Assembly (NCBI RefSeq): GCF_900343145.1
Contig: NZ_LT996886.1
Span: 1,426,001 to 1,490,000, forward strand
Length of the DNA: 64,000 bases
Direction of reading: 5' to 3'
DNA from: Tessaracoccus timonensis
Lineage (GTDB): Bacteria; Actinomycetota; Actinomycetes; Propionibacteriales; Propionibacteriaceae
Shown here: one piece after another, positions 33,128 through 42,374 of the stretch
Layout: the number at the start of each line of letters is the position of its first letter
Position numbering within the stretch: the first letter of the stretch is position 1
Program-made: the position numbers and the translations under genes
The notes under the pieces: generated by a model
What the model was told of the DNA's origin: nothing
The model's input: only the letters and a program-made list of their open reading frames with translations
The model's database searches: none

Positions 33128-33133
33128 TATGAT
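33128..33133 (+). promoter_or_regulatory. -10 element of dtxR, leaderless arrangement
   Basis: TATGAT ends 8 nt before the ATG at 33142 with no Shine-Dalgarno, so dtxR probably has its own promoter inside the nagA-dtxR gap. Confidence 0.5.
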
Positions 33134-33141
33134 GACTATCG

Positions 33142-33819
33142 ATGAGCGATCTGATTGACACCACCGAGATGTACCTGAGGACGGTGTACGAACTCCTCGA
33201 GGAGGGCGTCGCGCCTCTGCGTGCCCGCATTGCGGAGCGGCTGCATCAATCCGGGCCGACGGTGTCACAGACCGTCGCCCGCATGGAACGCGACGGATTA
33301 CTCGTCGTGCAGCCCGACCGCACCATCAAACTGACCGACGAGGGCAGTGCCCTGGCGAGAAGCGTCATGCGCAAGCACCGACTGGCAGAACGCCTCCTTA
33401 CGGACGTGATCGGGCTGGACTTGGAGAAAGTGCACGACGAGGCCTGTCGCTGGGAGCACGTGATCTCGCTCGACGTCGAGCAGCGCCTGGTGAACATCAT
33501 CGACGATCCGGTACGTTCCCCTTTCGGTAACCCCATTCCAGCGCTCGACGAGCTGGGCATCACCGTCTCCGATGCCCCCGAAGACGACGTGATGACCCTC
33601 GCTGAAGCCTCGCGACAAGGCGCTACGAACTTGCGTGTCATTCGGCTGAGTGAACATCTCCAAGCTAGCCGCGGATCTTTCTCGGTGCTCCTCGAGGCTG
33701 GGGTGCTGCCCGGCGCAGAGTTGGAGCGCGTCGTCGACGGCTTGGGCGTCCGCGTGGGGGAGCATGAGCTCGAGATTTCACCCGTCGATGCCGAACTGCT
33801 GTTCGTCACGGTGCTGTGA
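33142..33819 (+). CDS. DtxR/IdeR-family metal-dependent repressor
   Basis: 225 residues with the full three-part architecture: N-terminal winged helix ('[15 protein letters not shown]', '[20 protein letters not shown]'), metal-binding/dimerisation domain ('[20 protein letters not shown]', '[12 protein letters not shown]'), and a C-terminal SH3-like FeoA domain (~residues 150-225). The 'EACRWEHV' stretch carries the Cys/Glu/His ligands of the activating metal site, as in DtxR and IdeR. It probably represses iron-uptake genes when Fe(II) is plentiful. No target is adjacent. One base precedes the methyltransferase start. Confidence 0.93.
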   Translation: MSDLIDTTEMYLRTVYELLEEGVAPLRARIAERLHQSGPTVSQTVARMERDGLLVVQPDRTIKLTDEGSALARSVMRKHRLAERLLTDVIGLDLEKVHDEACRWEHVISLDVEQRLVNIIDDPVRSPFGNPIPALDELGITVSDAPEDDVMTLAEASRQGATNLRVIRLSEHLQASRGSFSVLLEAGVLPGAELERVVDGLGVRVGEHELEISPVDAELLFVTVL

Positions 33820-33820
33820 C

Positions 33821-34567
33821 GTGAACGATCAAACGCTGCACTGGCTACTCAACCGTCGCCCCGGCGCCATTGAGGAGGTGCTTTCGCGCAGTTTCGGCGG
33901 TGAACACACCCCGTACCAGTGGTTGGGGCGTGCGGTATCCGTCACCGCCAAGCGGGTGCTGGTGCTCGCGTGCGGATCTGGCGCGATGTTAGAAGAGGTG
34001 GCCCAAGATGGGCGGATGGTGGTAGGCGTCGACTGGTCCGCCAGCGCCATCGAGGTTGCCCAGCGACGGGGCCGGCGCGAGCTCGTGCAAGGCGATGTGA
34101 ACTATCTGCCGTTTGGGCCGGCAACCTTCGACGCTGTGGTGAGCGACATGGGGCTCGCGGTCAACGAGAACCGGATGTTGATGCTGTCGGAAGTCGCCAG
34201 AGTGCTGCGCCCGGGAGGTATGTTCGCCGCGCTGACCCCGTCGATGCGCCCCCTGAACTTCGACGATGCGAAGGAGATGTCGTCGCTGGTGCGTATTCTG
34301 CGGCGTTTTCCGCACGTGCCGGGGCAGACTGAGTTTCGCGCAGTGCGGCTGCTGCGGTACGCCGGGCTGCAGAAGGCGGAGGACGCGCGCGCCAAGTTCT
34401 ACTTCACGGTGCGCAACCGTAGCGACGCCGAACTGCTCCTGGCGGGGCTGCGCGCTACCGACGATGCGGCGCGCGCGCATGCGGCGGTCGAGCATCTTGC
34501 CGACCGAGCGCGGCGAGAGGAAATCCGGGTGCCGCTGCCATTCCGACGCATCCTCGCGCTCAATTAG
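33821..34567 (+). CDS. class I SAM-dependent methyltransferase
   Basis: 248 residues from GTG 33821, directly after the dtxR stop. SAM-binding motif I 'VLVLACGSGAMLEEV', acidic loop 'VVGVDWSASAIEVA', 'QGDVNYLPFGPATFDAVV' and post-motif 'EVARVLRPGGMFAAL' define a UbiE/Methyltransf_11-like fold. The acceptor is unknown. Overlapping-operon position behind a metal regulator might link it to metallophore or redox metabolism, but this is only positional. Confidence 0.82.
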   Translation: MNDQTLHWLLNRRPGAIEEVLSRSFGGEHTPYQWLGRAVSVTAKRVLVLACGSGAMLEEVAQDGRMVVGVDWSASAIEVAQRRGRRELVQGDVNYLPFGPATFDAVVSDMGLAVNENRMLMLSEVARVLRPGGMFAALTPSMRPLNFDDAKEMSSLVRILRRFPHVPGQTEFRAVRLLRYAGLQKAEDARAKFYFTVRNRSDAELLLAGLRATDDAARAHAAVEHLADRARREEIRVPLPFRRILALN

Positions 34568-34638
34568 TTGCCAATCGGGAATGAACTAGGCTCGCTGCAC
34601 GTTGGTAGGAAGAGTAATCAAGTAGGGAAGGACTACGT

Positions 34639-35001
34639 ATGGCCACCACGGCACTGACCACCGAGAACTTCGCGTCCACCGTCGAGGGCAACGAGGTGGT
34701 GCTCGTCGACTTCTGGGCTGATTGGTGTGGCCCGTGCAAGCGATTCGGCCCGATCTTCGAGGAAGCCTCCGAGCGCCACGCCGACGTCGTGTTCGCCAAG
34801 GTTGACACCGAGGATGCCCGAGATCTCGCCGCTGCGCTCGAGATCCAGTCCATCCCCACCATCATGGGGTTCCGTAAGGGCCAGCTGGTGTTCCGCCAGT
34901 CCGGCCTGCTGAGCGGCAAGCAGCTCGACTCCCTGATCGAGCAGATCAAGGAGCTCGACATCGACGCGCTCCTCGAGGAAGCCAAGAAGCAGCAGTCCTG
35001 A
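34639..35001 (+). CDS. trxA: thioredoxin
   Basis: 120 residues with the WCGPC active site (Cys30, Cys33) in 'DFWADWCGPCKRFGP', the cis-Pro loop 'IQSIPTIMGFRKGQL' and standard length. It is a general protein disulphide reductase of the cytoplasm. The C-terminal Lys/Glu helix is slightly longer than in E. coli TrxA. 'gggaagga' precedes the ATG. It is followed by a 430-bp block of dispersed palindromes and no gene. Confidence 0.95.
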   Translation: MATTALTTENFASTVEGNEVVLVDFWADWCGPCKRFGPIFEEASERHADVVFAKVDTEDARDLAAALEIQSIPTIMGFRKGQLVFRQSGLLSGKQLDSLIEQIKELDIDALLEEAKKQQS

Positions 35002-35017
35002 GGCCGGGGGGAGCCCG

Positions 35018-35400
35018 GGGTTTCGACACGGCCCTTCGGGCCGGCTCAACCGCCGGGTGGGCCTCACCCGATCATCGAGTAGGCGGCGGGCGTTTATCCC
35101 CGATCATCGAGTAGGCGACACAGTCGCCGTATCGAGATGCGGTGTGGTTTCGATACGCCGCCTACGGCGGCTACTCAACCACCGGGGCGCACGGGCCGCC
35201 CTGCGCCGACCGTCGAGTAGGCCCGAAGGGTCGTATCGAGACGCAGGGAGTGATTTCGATACGCGAGTTTCGCTCGCTACTCAACCACCGGGGCGCACGG
35301 GCCGCCCTGCGCCGACCGTCGAGTAGGCCCGAAGGGCCGTATCGAGACGCAGGGAGTGATTTCGATACGCGCCCTACGGGCGCTACGCAACCACCGGTGG
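35018..35400. repeat. REP-like cluster with a 106-bp tandem duplication
   Basis: The gap 35002-35433 holds no gene. It contains at least six palindromes: 35020-35055 ('gtttcgacacgg' form), 35104-35140, 35148-35188, 35211-35245, 35252-35292, 35316-35350 and 35357-35395. A composite of the two orientations is duplicated with period 106 ('ctactcaaccaccggggcgc' at 35171 and again at 35277). Confidence 0.9.
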
Positions 35401-35433
35401 TGGGGCCGGCGGCTACCAACCCACCGGAGCTGA

Positions 35434-37737
35434 TCACGCGGACGCGGTGAGCACCTCGGCAAGGGCCGCGACGAGGGGTTCCGGTAGGCGGGTCACCTCG
35501 TCGGGGGTTGCGCCGCGGACCGGGGTCTCGCGCAATGCCTGCACCGCGCGCAGCGGCGACGAGGCCTCGTCGAGAATGCGTGCCGCGGTGTGTTTGTGAG
35601 CGACGGCCGTCTGCGCGCGCTCCAAGATCACCTGACAGCGGGCGCGCACGTCGTCGTTGGCCACCACTTCGGGTGCGGTCCACTCCAGCGGCGAGGTGCG
35701 TAGCGTCACGCCGGCCTCGCGCAGCTCGTCGATGCCGCCGCCCAGCAGCCGAACCCGCCAGGTGCGGGTCTCGGGCAGAATGTGGGTGGCGCCCGTGGGT
35801 ACGTCGACGGTGAGTGTGCGCGTCGCATCGTGCCAGGTGATGCGCGTCGTGACTGTCGCGGGGTCGAGGGCCCCGTCATCCTCCACCAGCGTGTAGCTGC
35901 CATCGGCACCGGGGGCCACCCACACGTCGAAGTGCTCCGGCAGGTCCGCGGGGCGGGTGCCGCGCGCCGCCAGCGGGATGATCGCCCCATCGCGCGCGAG
36001 CACGGGGATGGACTCTACATCCCGATGCATCGTCACATACCGGCCTCCGACGTACCGCAACCCAGTGAACACGTCGACGAACCGCCCCTCGGGAAGCCAG
36101 GTGTGCGTGGCCGCGAGCTGGGTGACATCGTCCACCGGAGAGGTCACAGGGGCGACGATGAGCTGACTGCCGAACAGGTACTGGTTCGGCACGTCGTAGG
36201 CACCCTCGCTCAGAGGGTAGGCGTGGTACATGGGCTTCAGCAGCGGGGTGCCGTCCGCCCACTCTGAGTAGAGGTACGGCACCAGCGCGTGGCGGAGCCG
36301 CAGGAACGCGCCCATCACGTCGCTCACATCGTCGCGGTACTGCCACGGTTCCTTGCGGGAGAACTCGTCGTTGCTGGAATGCAGCCGGTTGATGGGGGAG
36401 AACACCCCAAACTGCAACCAGCGCAACGCAAGCTCATCGTCGCGCACACCCAGCAGGTGCCCGCCGATGTCGTGGCTCCAGACGCCGTAGCCGATGTTGG
36501 CAGCCGTCGCCGTGAACTCAGGCTGGAACGCCAGCGACGCCCACGACGAGACCACGTCGCCCGAGAACCCGACGGGGAAGCGATGCGACCCCGGGCCCGC
36601 GTAGCGGGAGAGAACCAGCGGGCGCTGACCCCGTCGCGCCATATCCACCGTGTGGAAGTAGTTCAGGAGCCACAGCGGGTCCATGCCGCTGCGCGCGACG
36701 GAGCCCTGCTGCCAATCGATCCACCAGAAATCGACGCCCTGCGCCTCCAACGGGTGATGCACTGCCTCGAAGTACGCCCTCCTAAACGCAGGGTCAGCGA
36801 GATTGAAATCGACGGGTAACTCGTCGCCCGGTTCTTGCCCCACCATCTCGCACACCCGGTGGTACGCATCCTCGAAGGCCCGGACACCGTCAGCGGGATG
36901 AACGTTCAGCGACACCGCCAGCCCGCGCTCGTGCAGGCCCTGCAGGAACGCCTCCGGGTCGGGGAAGAGCTCGCGGTTCCAGGTGTAGCCCGTCCAGCCG
37001 TGCCCGAAGCGGCGCTCCACGTCGGTGATGTGCCAATCCATATCGATGACGGCGACGCTAAACGGCAGCTCGTGGCGCTCGAACGTGTTCATGAGCTCGT
37101 TGTAACTATCCGCTGAGTAGCGATGGAACCTGCTCCACCAGTTGCCGAGCGCGTACCGCGGAATGAGCGGCGTGGGGCCGGTCAGCCGGGCAAAATCAGC
37201 CAGCGCACCCGCGTGATCGCGATCGTGGACGAACACATACTGATCGACGTGCCCCTCGCGCGGCGCGACGAACTCGTCGCCTGTGAGCACTTGGAACGAC
37301 GCCGAATCGTCGAGCACGCTGATGCCGAGATCGCTCACGATGCCGTCGTCGAGCTCGCAGCGCCCGTCGACGGTGTCGAGCGTGCGCGTGGTGCCGCCGA
37401 GGTTGATGGGCTTGTTGAACAGCCGCGCGAAGGGGTTCTTGAAGGGTTGGCCGAAGCGCCAGATCGCATGGTAATTCGATCGAGCCCGGACGGTGAGCCC
37501 GGCAGCGCTGGGCGTGGCGCCGTCGTAATCCAGCTGGAACGCCTCCGTGATGATCTGCACACCGTCGCCGCGTTCCTCGACCACCATCGACGTGTGCTCG
37601 ACCGGGCGGTCGGTTACCACCTGGGTGGGGGCATCGACGAAGACGCCGTCCGCGTCCCACTCAAACCGTACGAGTGCTTCGCCAAGCACCTGGATTCGCC
37701 ACGTGGAGCCCTGCACCGTCTGCTGTTCATGCCGCAT
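35434..37737 (-). CDS. glycoside hydrolase family 31 (alpha-glucosidase type)
   Basis: 767 residues. N-terminal beta-sandwich (~1-185), (beta/alpha)8 catalytic domain (~190-530) and C-terminal beta domains. The catalytic nucleophile is Asp341 in 'DFWWIDWQQGS' and the acid/base is Asp394 in 'GFSGDVVSSW', both standard GH31 positions; 'PFSVAVIDMDWH' is another family mark. There is no signal peptide, so it is cytoplasmic and probably acts on imported alpha-linked oligosaccharides (alpha-glucosidase, isomaltase or xylosidase; specificity not readable). It is isolated from any sugar transporter and flanked by repeats. Confidence 0.9.
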   Translation of the reverse strand: MRHEQQTVQGSTWRIQVLGEALVRFEWDADGVFVDAPTQVVTDRPVEHTSMVVEERGDGVQIITEAFQLDYDGATPSAAGLTVRARSNYHAIWRFGQPFKNPFARLFNKPINLGGTTRTLDTVDGRCELDDGIVSDLGISVLDDSASFQVLTGDEFVAPREGHVDQYVFVHDRDHAGALADFARLTGPTPLIPRYALGNWWSRFHRYSADSYNELMNTFERHELPFSVAVIDMDWHITDVERRFGHGWTGYTWNRELFPDPEAFLQGLHERGLAVSLNVHPADGVRAFEDAYHRVCEMVGQEPGDELPVDFNLADPAFRRAYFEAVHHPLEAQGVDFWWIDWQQGSVARSGMDPLWLLNYFHTVDMARRGQRPLVLSRYAGPGSHRFPVGFSGDVVSSWASLAFQPEFTATAANIGYGVWSHDIGGHLLGVRDDELALRWLQFGVFSPINRLHSSNDEFSRKEPWQYRDDVSDVMGAFLRLRHALVPYLYSEWADGTPLLKPMYHAYPLSEGAYDVPNQYLFGSQLIVAPVTSPVDDVTQLAATHTWLPEGRFVDVFTGLRYVGGRYVTMHRDVESIPVLARDGAIIPLAARGTRPADLPEHFDVWVAPGADGSYTLVEDDGALDPATVTTRITWHDATRTLTVDVPTGATHILPETRTWRVRLLGGGIDELREAGVTLRTSPLEWTAPEVVANDDVRARCQVILERAQTAVAHKHTAARILDEASSPLRAVQALRETPVRGATPDEVTRLPEPLVAALAEVLTASA

Positions 37738-37858
37738 GCCCCTAACCTACGGGAGGAGCACGCCCGTAGCACGCGCGGGCGAAGTCGGCCCTACAACCGC
37801 GACGGTGGCTAGGCCTTTCGGATGCCCACCTCGCCGAGCCCAGGCGCGGATCAGCAAG

Positions 37859-37906
37859 GATAGATCAAATTGGTGGCTCGTCTGCCCACCACCAACTTGA
37901 TCTATC
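37859..37906 (-). terminator. 18-bp hairpin ending ald
   Basis: Arms 37859-37876 and 37889-37906 pair at 17 of 18 positions. The one exception is a G-U wobble in - strand RNA but a mismatch in + strand RNA, so the hairpin is built for the ald transcript, whose stop is 22 bp away. AT-rich stem end ('gatagatcaa'). Confidence 0.7.
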
Positions 37907-37928
37907 TGTAGGGCATCGTCTCGTCCCC

Positions 37929-39044
37929 TCAAGCCAGGGCATCATTCAGTGGGGTGACGTCCATGTCGAAGGCGTCACCGACTCCCTGCACGAACAGCTT
38001 GCCGGCGTGGGTGTTGAGGCCGAGCGCGAGAGCGTGATCGTCGCGCATGGCCTGTTGCCAGCCCTTCTCCGCCAGGTGCATGACGTAGGGGAGCGTCGCG
38101 TTGGTGAGTGCCCACGTCGAAGTGTTGGGCACCGCGCCTGGCATGTTGCCGACGCAGTAGAACGTGCTGTTGTGTACCTGGAACATCGGATCCTGGTGGG
38201 TCGTCGGACGCGAGTCTTCGAAGCAGCCGCCCTGATCGATGGCGACGTCGACCAGCACGGAGCCGGGCTTCATGTCAGCCACCATGTCGTTGGTGACGAG
38301 CTTGGGAGCCCTGGAGCCAGGAATGAGCACGGTGCCGATAACGAGGTCGGCTGACAACACCTGCTCCCGCACTGTGAGCTTCGACGAGGCAATGCCTTGC
38401 ACCCGGTTGTTGAACCGCCAGAACGTGGTGCGCAGCTTTTCCAAGTCAGTATCGAGGACAGTGACGTCGGCGCCCATGCCGAGCGCGATGTTGGTGGCGT
38501 TCTGGCCAACGGTGCCACCGCCAAGGATGACGACCTTCGCCGGCTTCACACCGCTCACGCAACCCAGCAGCATGCCTGCCATGCCCTGCGGGCGCATCAT
38601 GGCATGTGCGCCCACCTGTGGGGCGAGACAGCCGGCAATCTCCGACATGGGGTACAGCAGCGGCAGCATCCGGTTTGGCAGCTGCACGGTTTCGTATGCA
38701 ATTGCGGTGGTGCCTGCATCCAACAGGGCCTCAGCTTGCCGACGGTCTGCGGCCAGGTGCAGGTAAGTGAAGAGTGTGAGGTCGTCGCGGAGGAAGCCGT
38801 ACTCCGATTCGACAGGCTCCTTCACCTTCAGAACCATCTCGCCAGATTCCCAGGTAGCTTGGGCGCCTTCGACGATCGTCGCGCCCTGCTGGGCGAATTC
38901 CTCGTCCGAGATGCCCGAGCCCTCGCCTGCCCCCTGCTGGATGAAGACCTCGTGGCCGTGGTGCACGAGCTCAGCCACACCGACGGGGGTGATGGCTACG
39001 CGAAACTCGTTGTTCTTGACTTCAGTGGGGACTGCGATGCGCAT
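37929..39044 (-). CDS. ald: alanine dehydrogenase
   Basis: 371 residues, full length. Motifs: N-terminal 'MRIAVPTEVKNNEFRVAITP', substrate region 'KVKEPVESEYGFLR', Rossmann 'VVILGGGTVGQNATNIALGM', 'VDVAIDQGGCFEDSRPTTH' and 'NMPGAVPNTSTWALTNATLPY'. It catalyses reversible oxidative deamination of alanine to pyruvate with NAD+, allowing alanine use or ammonium assimilation under fermentative redox stress. The 255-bp gap upstream, shared with the divergent transcarboxylase operon, shows no gene. Confidence 0.96.
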   Translation of the reverse strand: MRIAVPTEVKNNEFRVAITPVGVAELVHHGHEVFIQQGAGEGSGISDEEFAQQGATIVEGAQATWESGEMVLKVKEPVESEYGFLRDDLTLFTYLHLAADRRQAEALLDAGTTAIAYETVQLPNRMLPLLYPMSEIAGCLAPQVGAHAMMRPQGMAGMLLGCVSGVKPAKVVILGGGTVGQNATNIALGMGADVTVLDTDLEKLRTTFWRFNNRVQGIASSKLTVREQVLSADLVIGTVLIPGSRAPKLVTNDMVADMKPGSVLVDVAIDQGGCFEDSRPTTHQDPMFQVHNSTFYCVGNMPGAVPNTSTWALTNATLPYVMHLAEKGWQQAMRDDHALALGLNTHAGKLFVQGVGDAFDMDVTPLNDALA

Positions 39045-39299
39045 AGTGTTACCTCTCCATCAGGTAGTGCCGCGGCCCAGCAACCGTGCGGAAATCACGG
39101 TAACTGCGCCCAGTCCGGCGATGTACAGAGCCACAGACTATGAGCTCGGCGCTGGCATAGTCGCTACTAGTGGTTGCTGCACACCGGGTGCGTCTGAGAA
39201 TGGGCAGAATATGCTCCCGAAGTTTATCAAACGGGCGGTGGCTGCTTCGTGTCAGGGGTCCCTATTAAGAACCTTGGGCGGCATGGTTGGATAGTACGC

Positions 39300-40793
39300 A
39301 TGAGTGCGCGAAAGATTGGCGTCACCGAGCTTGCCCTCCGTGACGCGCACCAGAGTTTGATGGCAACTCGCATGGCCATGGAGGACATGGTTGATGCGTG
39401 TGAAGACATTGATAAGGCCGGTTACTGGTCCGTGGAATGCTGGGGCGGTGCGACGTACGACGCGTGCATCCGCTTCCTGAACGAAGATCCCTGGGAGCGT
39501 CTCCGCACGTTCCGCAAGCTGATGCCGAACTCGCGGCTGCAGATGCTGCTGCGTGGGCAGAACCTGTTGGGCTACCGCCACTACGAGGATTATGTCGTCG
39601 ACAAGTTCGTGGAGAAGTCAGCCGAGAACGGCATGGACGTCTTCCGCGTCTTCGACGCGCTGAACGACCCTCGAAACATGGCGCGTGCGATGCAGGCTGT
39701 GCGCGACGCGGGCAAGCACGCTCAGGGCACGATTTGCTACACGATCTCTCCGGTGCACACCGTCGAGGGATACATCAAGTTGGCTGGTCAGCTCATCGAC
39801 ATGGGCGCAGAATCCATCGCATTCAAGGACATGGCCGCCCTGCTGAAGCCGCAACCCGCCTACGACATCGTCAAGGGCATCAAGGACACCTACGGCGACG
39901 TGCAGATCAACGTCCACTGCCACTCCACCACCGGCGTCACCCTCGTTTCGCTGATGAAGGCCATCGAGGCTGGCGCGGACGTCGTCGATACGGCTATCTC
40001 GTCGATGTCGCTCGGCCCCGGCCACAACCCCACCGAGTCGCTCGTCGAGATGCTGGAAGACACCGGCTACGAGACCGGCTTGGACATGGACCGCCTCGTG
40101 AAGATCCGCGACCACTTCAAGGGCGTGCGCCCGAAGTACGCGGAGTTCGAGTCGAAGACGCTCGTCGATACCGGCATCTTCAGCTCCCAGATTCCTGGCG
40201 GCATGCTCTCCAACATGGAGTCGCAGCTCAAGGCGCAGGGCGCTGGCGACCGCATCGACGAAGTGATGGCCGAGGTTCCGCGCGTCAAGGCCGACGCAGG
40301 GCACCCGCCGCTGGTGACTCCGTCGTCGCAGATTGTCGGCACGCAGGCTGTGTTCAACGTCCTCATGGGTCGTTACAAGGTGATGACCGGCGAGTTTGCC
40401 GACCTGATGCTCGGCTACTACGGCGAATGCCTGGGCGAGCGCAACCCCGAGGTGATCGAGCTCGCGAAGGCGCAGGCCAAGAAGGACCAGATCACGGTGC
40501 GCCCCGCCGATCTGCTGGAACCCGAGTGGGACAAGCTCACGGAGGAGGCGAAGGGGCTCGAAGGCTTCGACGGCACCGACGAGGACGTGCTCACGCACGC
40601 CATGTTCCCGAACGTGGCCGCGAAATTCCTCGCCACCCGTGCAGAGGGCCCGAAGAGCGTCGCCAAGTCGCCCGAGCAGCTGGCTGCCGAGCGAGCCAAG
40701 GCCGCAGGCCCCGCGCAGGGCATCACCGCACCCGTCAACTACAACGTCAAGCTGGCCGGACGCGAACACAGCGTCACGGTTGAGCCCGCCTGA
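39300..40793 (+). CDS. methylmalonyl-CoA carboxytransferase 5S subunit
   Basis: 497 residues from ATG 39300 ('MSARKIGVTELALRDAHQSL'); an upstream in-frame GTG (39249) seems less likely. It closely resembles the Propionibacterium 5S subunit: 'ALRDAHQSLMATRMAMEDM', 'SVECWGGATYDACIRFLNED', 'ENGMDVFRVFDALND', the catalytic biotin-carbamate region 'FKDMAALLKPQPAYDIV' and metal-ligand 'NVHCHSTTGVT'. As in pyruvate carboxylase, this dimeric subunit moves the carboxyl group from carboxybiotin to pyruvate to make oxaloacetate. First gene of the transcarboxylase operon; no Shine-Dalgarno is visible. Confidence 0.95.
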   Translation: MSARKIGVTELALRDAHQSLMATRMAMEDMVDACEDIDKAGYWSVECWGGATYDACIRFLNEDPWERLRTFRKLMPNSRLQMLLRGQNLLGYRHYEDYVVDKFVEKSAENGMDVFRVFDALNDPRNMARAMQAVRDAGKHAQGTICYTISPVHTVEGYIKLAGQLIDMGAESIAFKDMAALLKPQPAYDIVKGIKDTYGDVQINVHCHSTTGVTLVSLMKAIEAGADVVDTAISSMSLGPGHNPTESLVEMLEDTGYETGLDMDRLVKIRDHFKGVRPKYAEFESKTLVDTGIFSSQIPGGMLSNMESQLKAQGAGDRIDEVMAEVPRVKADAGHPPLVTPSSQIVGTQAVFNVLMGRYKVMTGEFADLMLGYYGECLGERNPEVIELAKAQAKKDQITVRPADLLEPEWDKLTEEAKGLEGFDGTDEDVLTHAMFPNVAAKFLATRAEGPKSVAKSPEQLAAERAKAAGPAQGITAPVNYNVKLAGREHSVTVEPA

Positions 40794-40804
40794 GGAGCAT
40801 GAGC

Positions 40805-42361
40805 ATGGTTCACGAATACACGATGGCTGAACGCCTCGAACAGTTGAAGGAACGCCGCGCTGAGGTTGAGGCCGGCGGCGGCGAGGCAAGGCTGGAGAAG
40901 CAGCGCGCCAAGGGCAAGATGACCGCTCGCGAGCGGCTGGGCAAGCTGCTCGACGACGGCACCTTCCAGGAAGTCGGCGCGTTCCGTCGCAACCGCACCA
41001 CCACCTTCGGCATGGACAAAGCCAACATGCCCGCCGACGGTGTGGTCACCGGAACCGGTGCCGTGTACGGCCGGCCCGTACACGTCGCCAGCCAGGACTT
41101 CACCGTCATGGGTGGCTCCGCTGGTGAGGCGCACTCCATCAAGGTGGCAGAGGCGCTGCACTCGTCGCTGGAAACCGGCACCCCGTTCATTTTCATCAAC
41201 GACTCGGGCGGCGCCCGCGTCCAGGAAGGTATCGACTCGCTGTCTGGCTACGGCAAGGTGTTCTACCAGAACGTCCTGCTGTCAGGTGCAGTGCCGCAGA
41301 TCTCTATCATCTCCGGTCCCTGCGCCGGTGGCGCGGCCTATTCCCCGGCGCTGACCGACTTCATCATCCAGACCCGCAAGGCCCACATGTTCATCACGGG
41401 CCCCGGCGTGATCAAGCAGGTCACCGGCGAGGAAGTCACCCAGGATGACCTGGGCGGAGCCGACGCGCACATGGGACGCTCCGGTGTCGTGCACTTCGTC
41501 GCCGACGATGACGAGCAGGCCATTCTCATCGCCCAGAAGCTGCTGAGCTTCCTGCCGCAGAACAACTCCGAGGAACCGCCGATCGTCGATCCCGACGACG
41601 TGGTGGAGCCCAACGAGAAGATCCGCGACATCATCCCCGTCCAGGGCAATAAGGGCTACGACGTGCGCGACGTCATCGCTGAGATCGTCGACCACCGCGA
41701 CTTCCTCGAAGTCCAGGCCGGCTGGGCGATGAACATCGTCGTCGGCTTCTCCCGCATCAACGGCCGCACGGTGGGCATCATCGCCAACCAGCCGTCGGTG
41801 ATGTCGGGCGTGCTCGACATCGACTCGTCGGACAAGGCGTCGCGGTTCATCCGCTTCTGCAACGCGTTCAACATCCCGCTGCTGAACCTCGTTGACGTGC
41901 CCGGCTTCCTGCCCGGCGTCGCGCAGGAACACGGCGGCATCATCCGCCACGGCGCGAAGATGCTCTACGCCTACTCCGCCGCGACGGTGCCGAAGATCAC
42001 CGTGGTCATGCGCAAGGCCTACGGCGGCGCCTACCTCGCGATGTGCTCGAAGGACCTGGGCGCTGACAAGGTGTTCGCGTGGCCGACGGCCGAGATCGCC
42101 GTGATGGGCGCCGAGGGCGCTGCCAACGTCGTATTCCGTCGGGAGATCGAGGCTGCCGAAGACAAGGAGGCTCGTCGCGCAGAACTCGTGGAGGAATACC
42201 GCGAGACCTTCTCGACGCCGTACATGGCGGCAGCGCGTGGCCTCGTCGACGACATCATCGACCCCGCAGACACGCGTCGCGAGGTCGCGATGGCGCTCGA
42301 GATCCTCGTCGGCAAGCGCGAGATTCGTCCGGCCAAGAAGCACGGCCTGGGCCCGGCCTGA
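40805..42361 (+). CDS. methylmalonyl-CoA carboxytransferase 12S subunit
   Basis: About 518 residues. I prefer ATG 40805 because 'gagg/ggag' at 40793-40797 is 7 nt upstream; ATG 40799 would be almost on top of it. Carboxyltransferase (crotonase-like) motifs: 'KMTARERLGKLLDDGTF', 'FINDSGGARVQEGIDSLSGY', 'SIISGPCAGGAAYSPALTDF', 'LVDVPGFLPGVAQEHGGIIR' and 'RKAYGGAYLAMCSKDLGAD'. It forms the central hexamer that takes the carboxyl of methylmalonyl-CoA onto biotin, releasing propionyl-CoA. Related to propionyl-CoA carboxylase beta and methylmalonyl-CoA decarboxylase alpha subunits, but the operon identifies it as transcarboxylase. Confidence 0.95.
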   Translation: MVHEYTMAERLEQLKERRAEVEAGGGEARLEKQRAKGKMTARERLGKLLDDGTFQEVGAFRRNRTTTFGMDKANMPADGVVTGTGAVYGRPVHVASQDFTVMGGSAGEAHSIKVAEALHSSLETGTPFIFINDSGGARVQEGIDSLSGYGKVFYQNVLLSGAVPQISIISGPCAGGAAYSPALTDFIIQTRKAHMFITGPGVIKQVTGEEVTQDDLGGADAHMGRSGVVHFVADDDEQAILIAQKLLSFLPQNNSEEPPIVDPDDVVEPNEKIRDIIPVQGNKGYDVRDVIAEIVDHRDFLEVQAGWAMNIVVGFSRINGRTVGIIANQPSVMSGVLDIDSSDKASRFIRFCNAFNIPLLNLVDVPGFLPGVAQEHGGIIRHGAKMLYAYSAATVPKITVVMRKAYGGAYLAMCSKDLGADKVFAWPTAEIAVMGAEGAANVVFRREIEAAEDKEARRAELVEEYRETFSTPYMAAARGLVDDIIDPADTRREVAMALEILVGKREIRPAKKHGLGPA

Positions 42362-42374
42362 TCGGAGCACGCAG

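Noticed and set aside
35018..35400. possible CRISPR array
   Set aside because: Repeats alternate in orientation, have variable loops and no constant-length unique spacers; no cas genes. They are REP-like palindromes.
39045..39299. possible regulator or RNA gene in the ald/5S gap
   Set aside because: No ORF with coding character, no tRNA cloverleaf and no riboswitch-like pattern could be supported.
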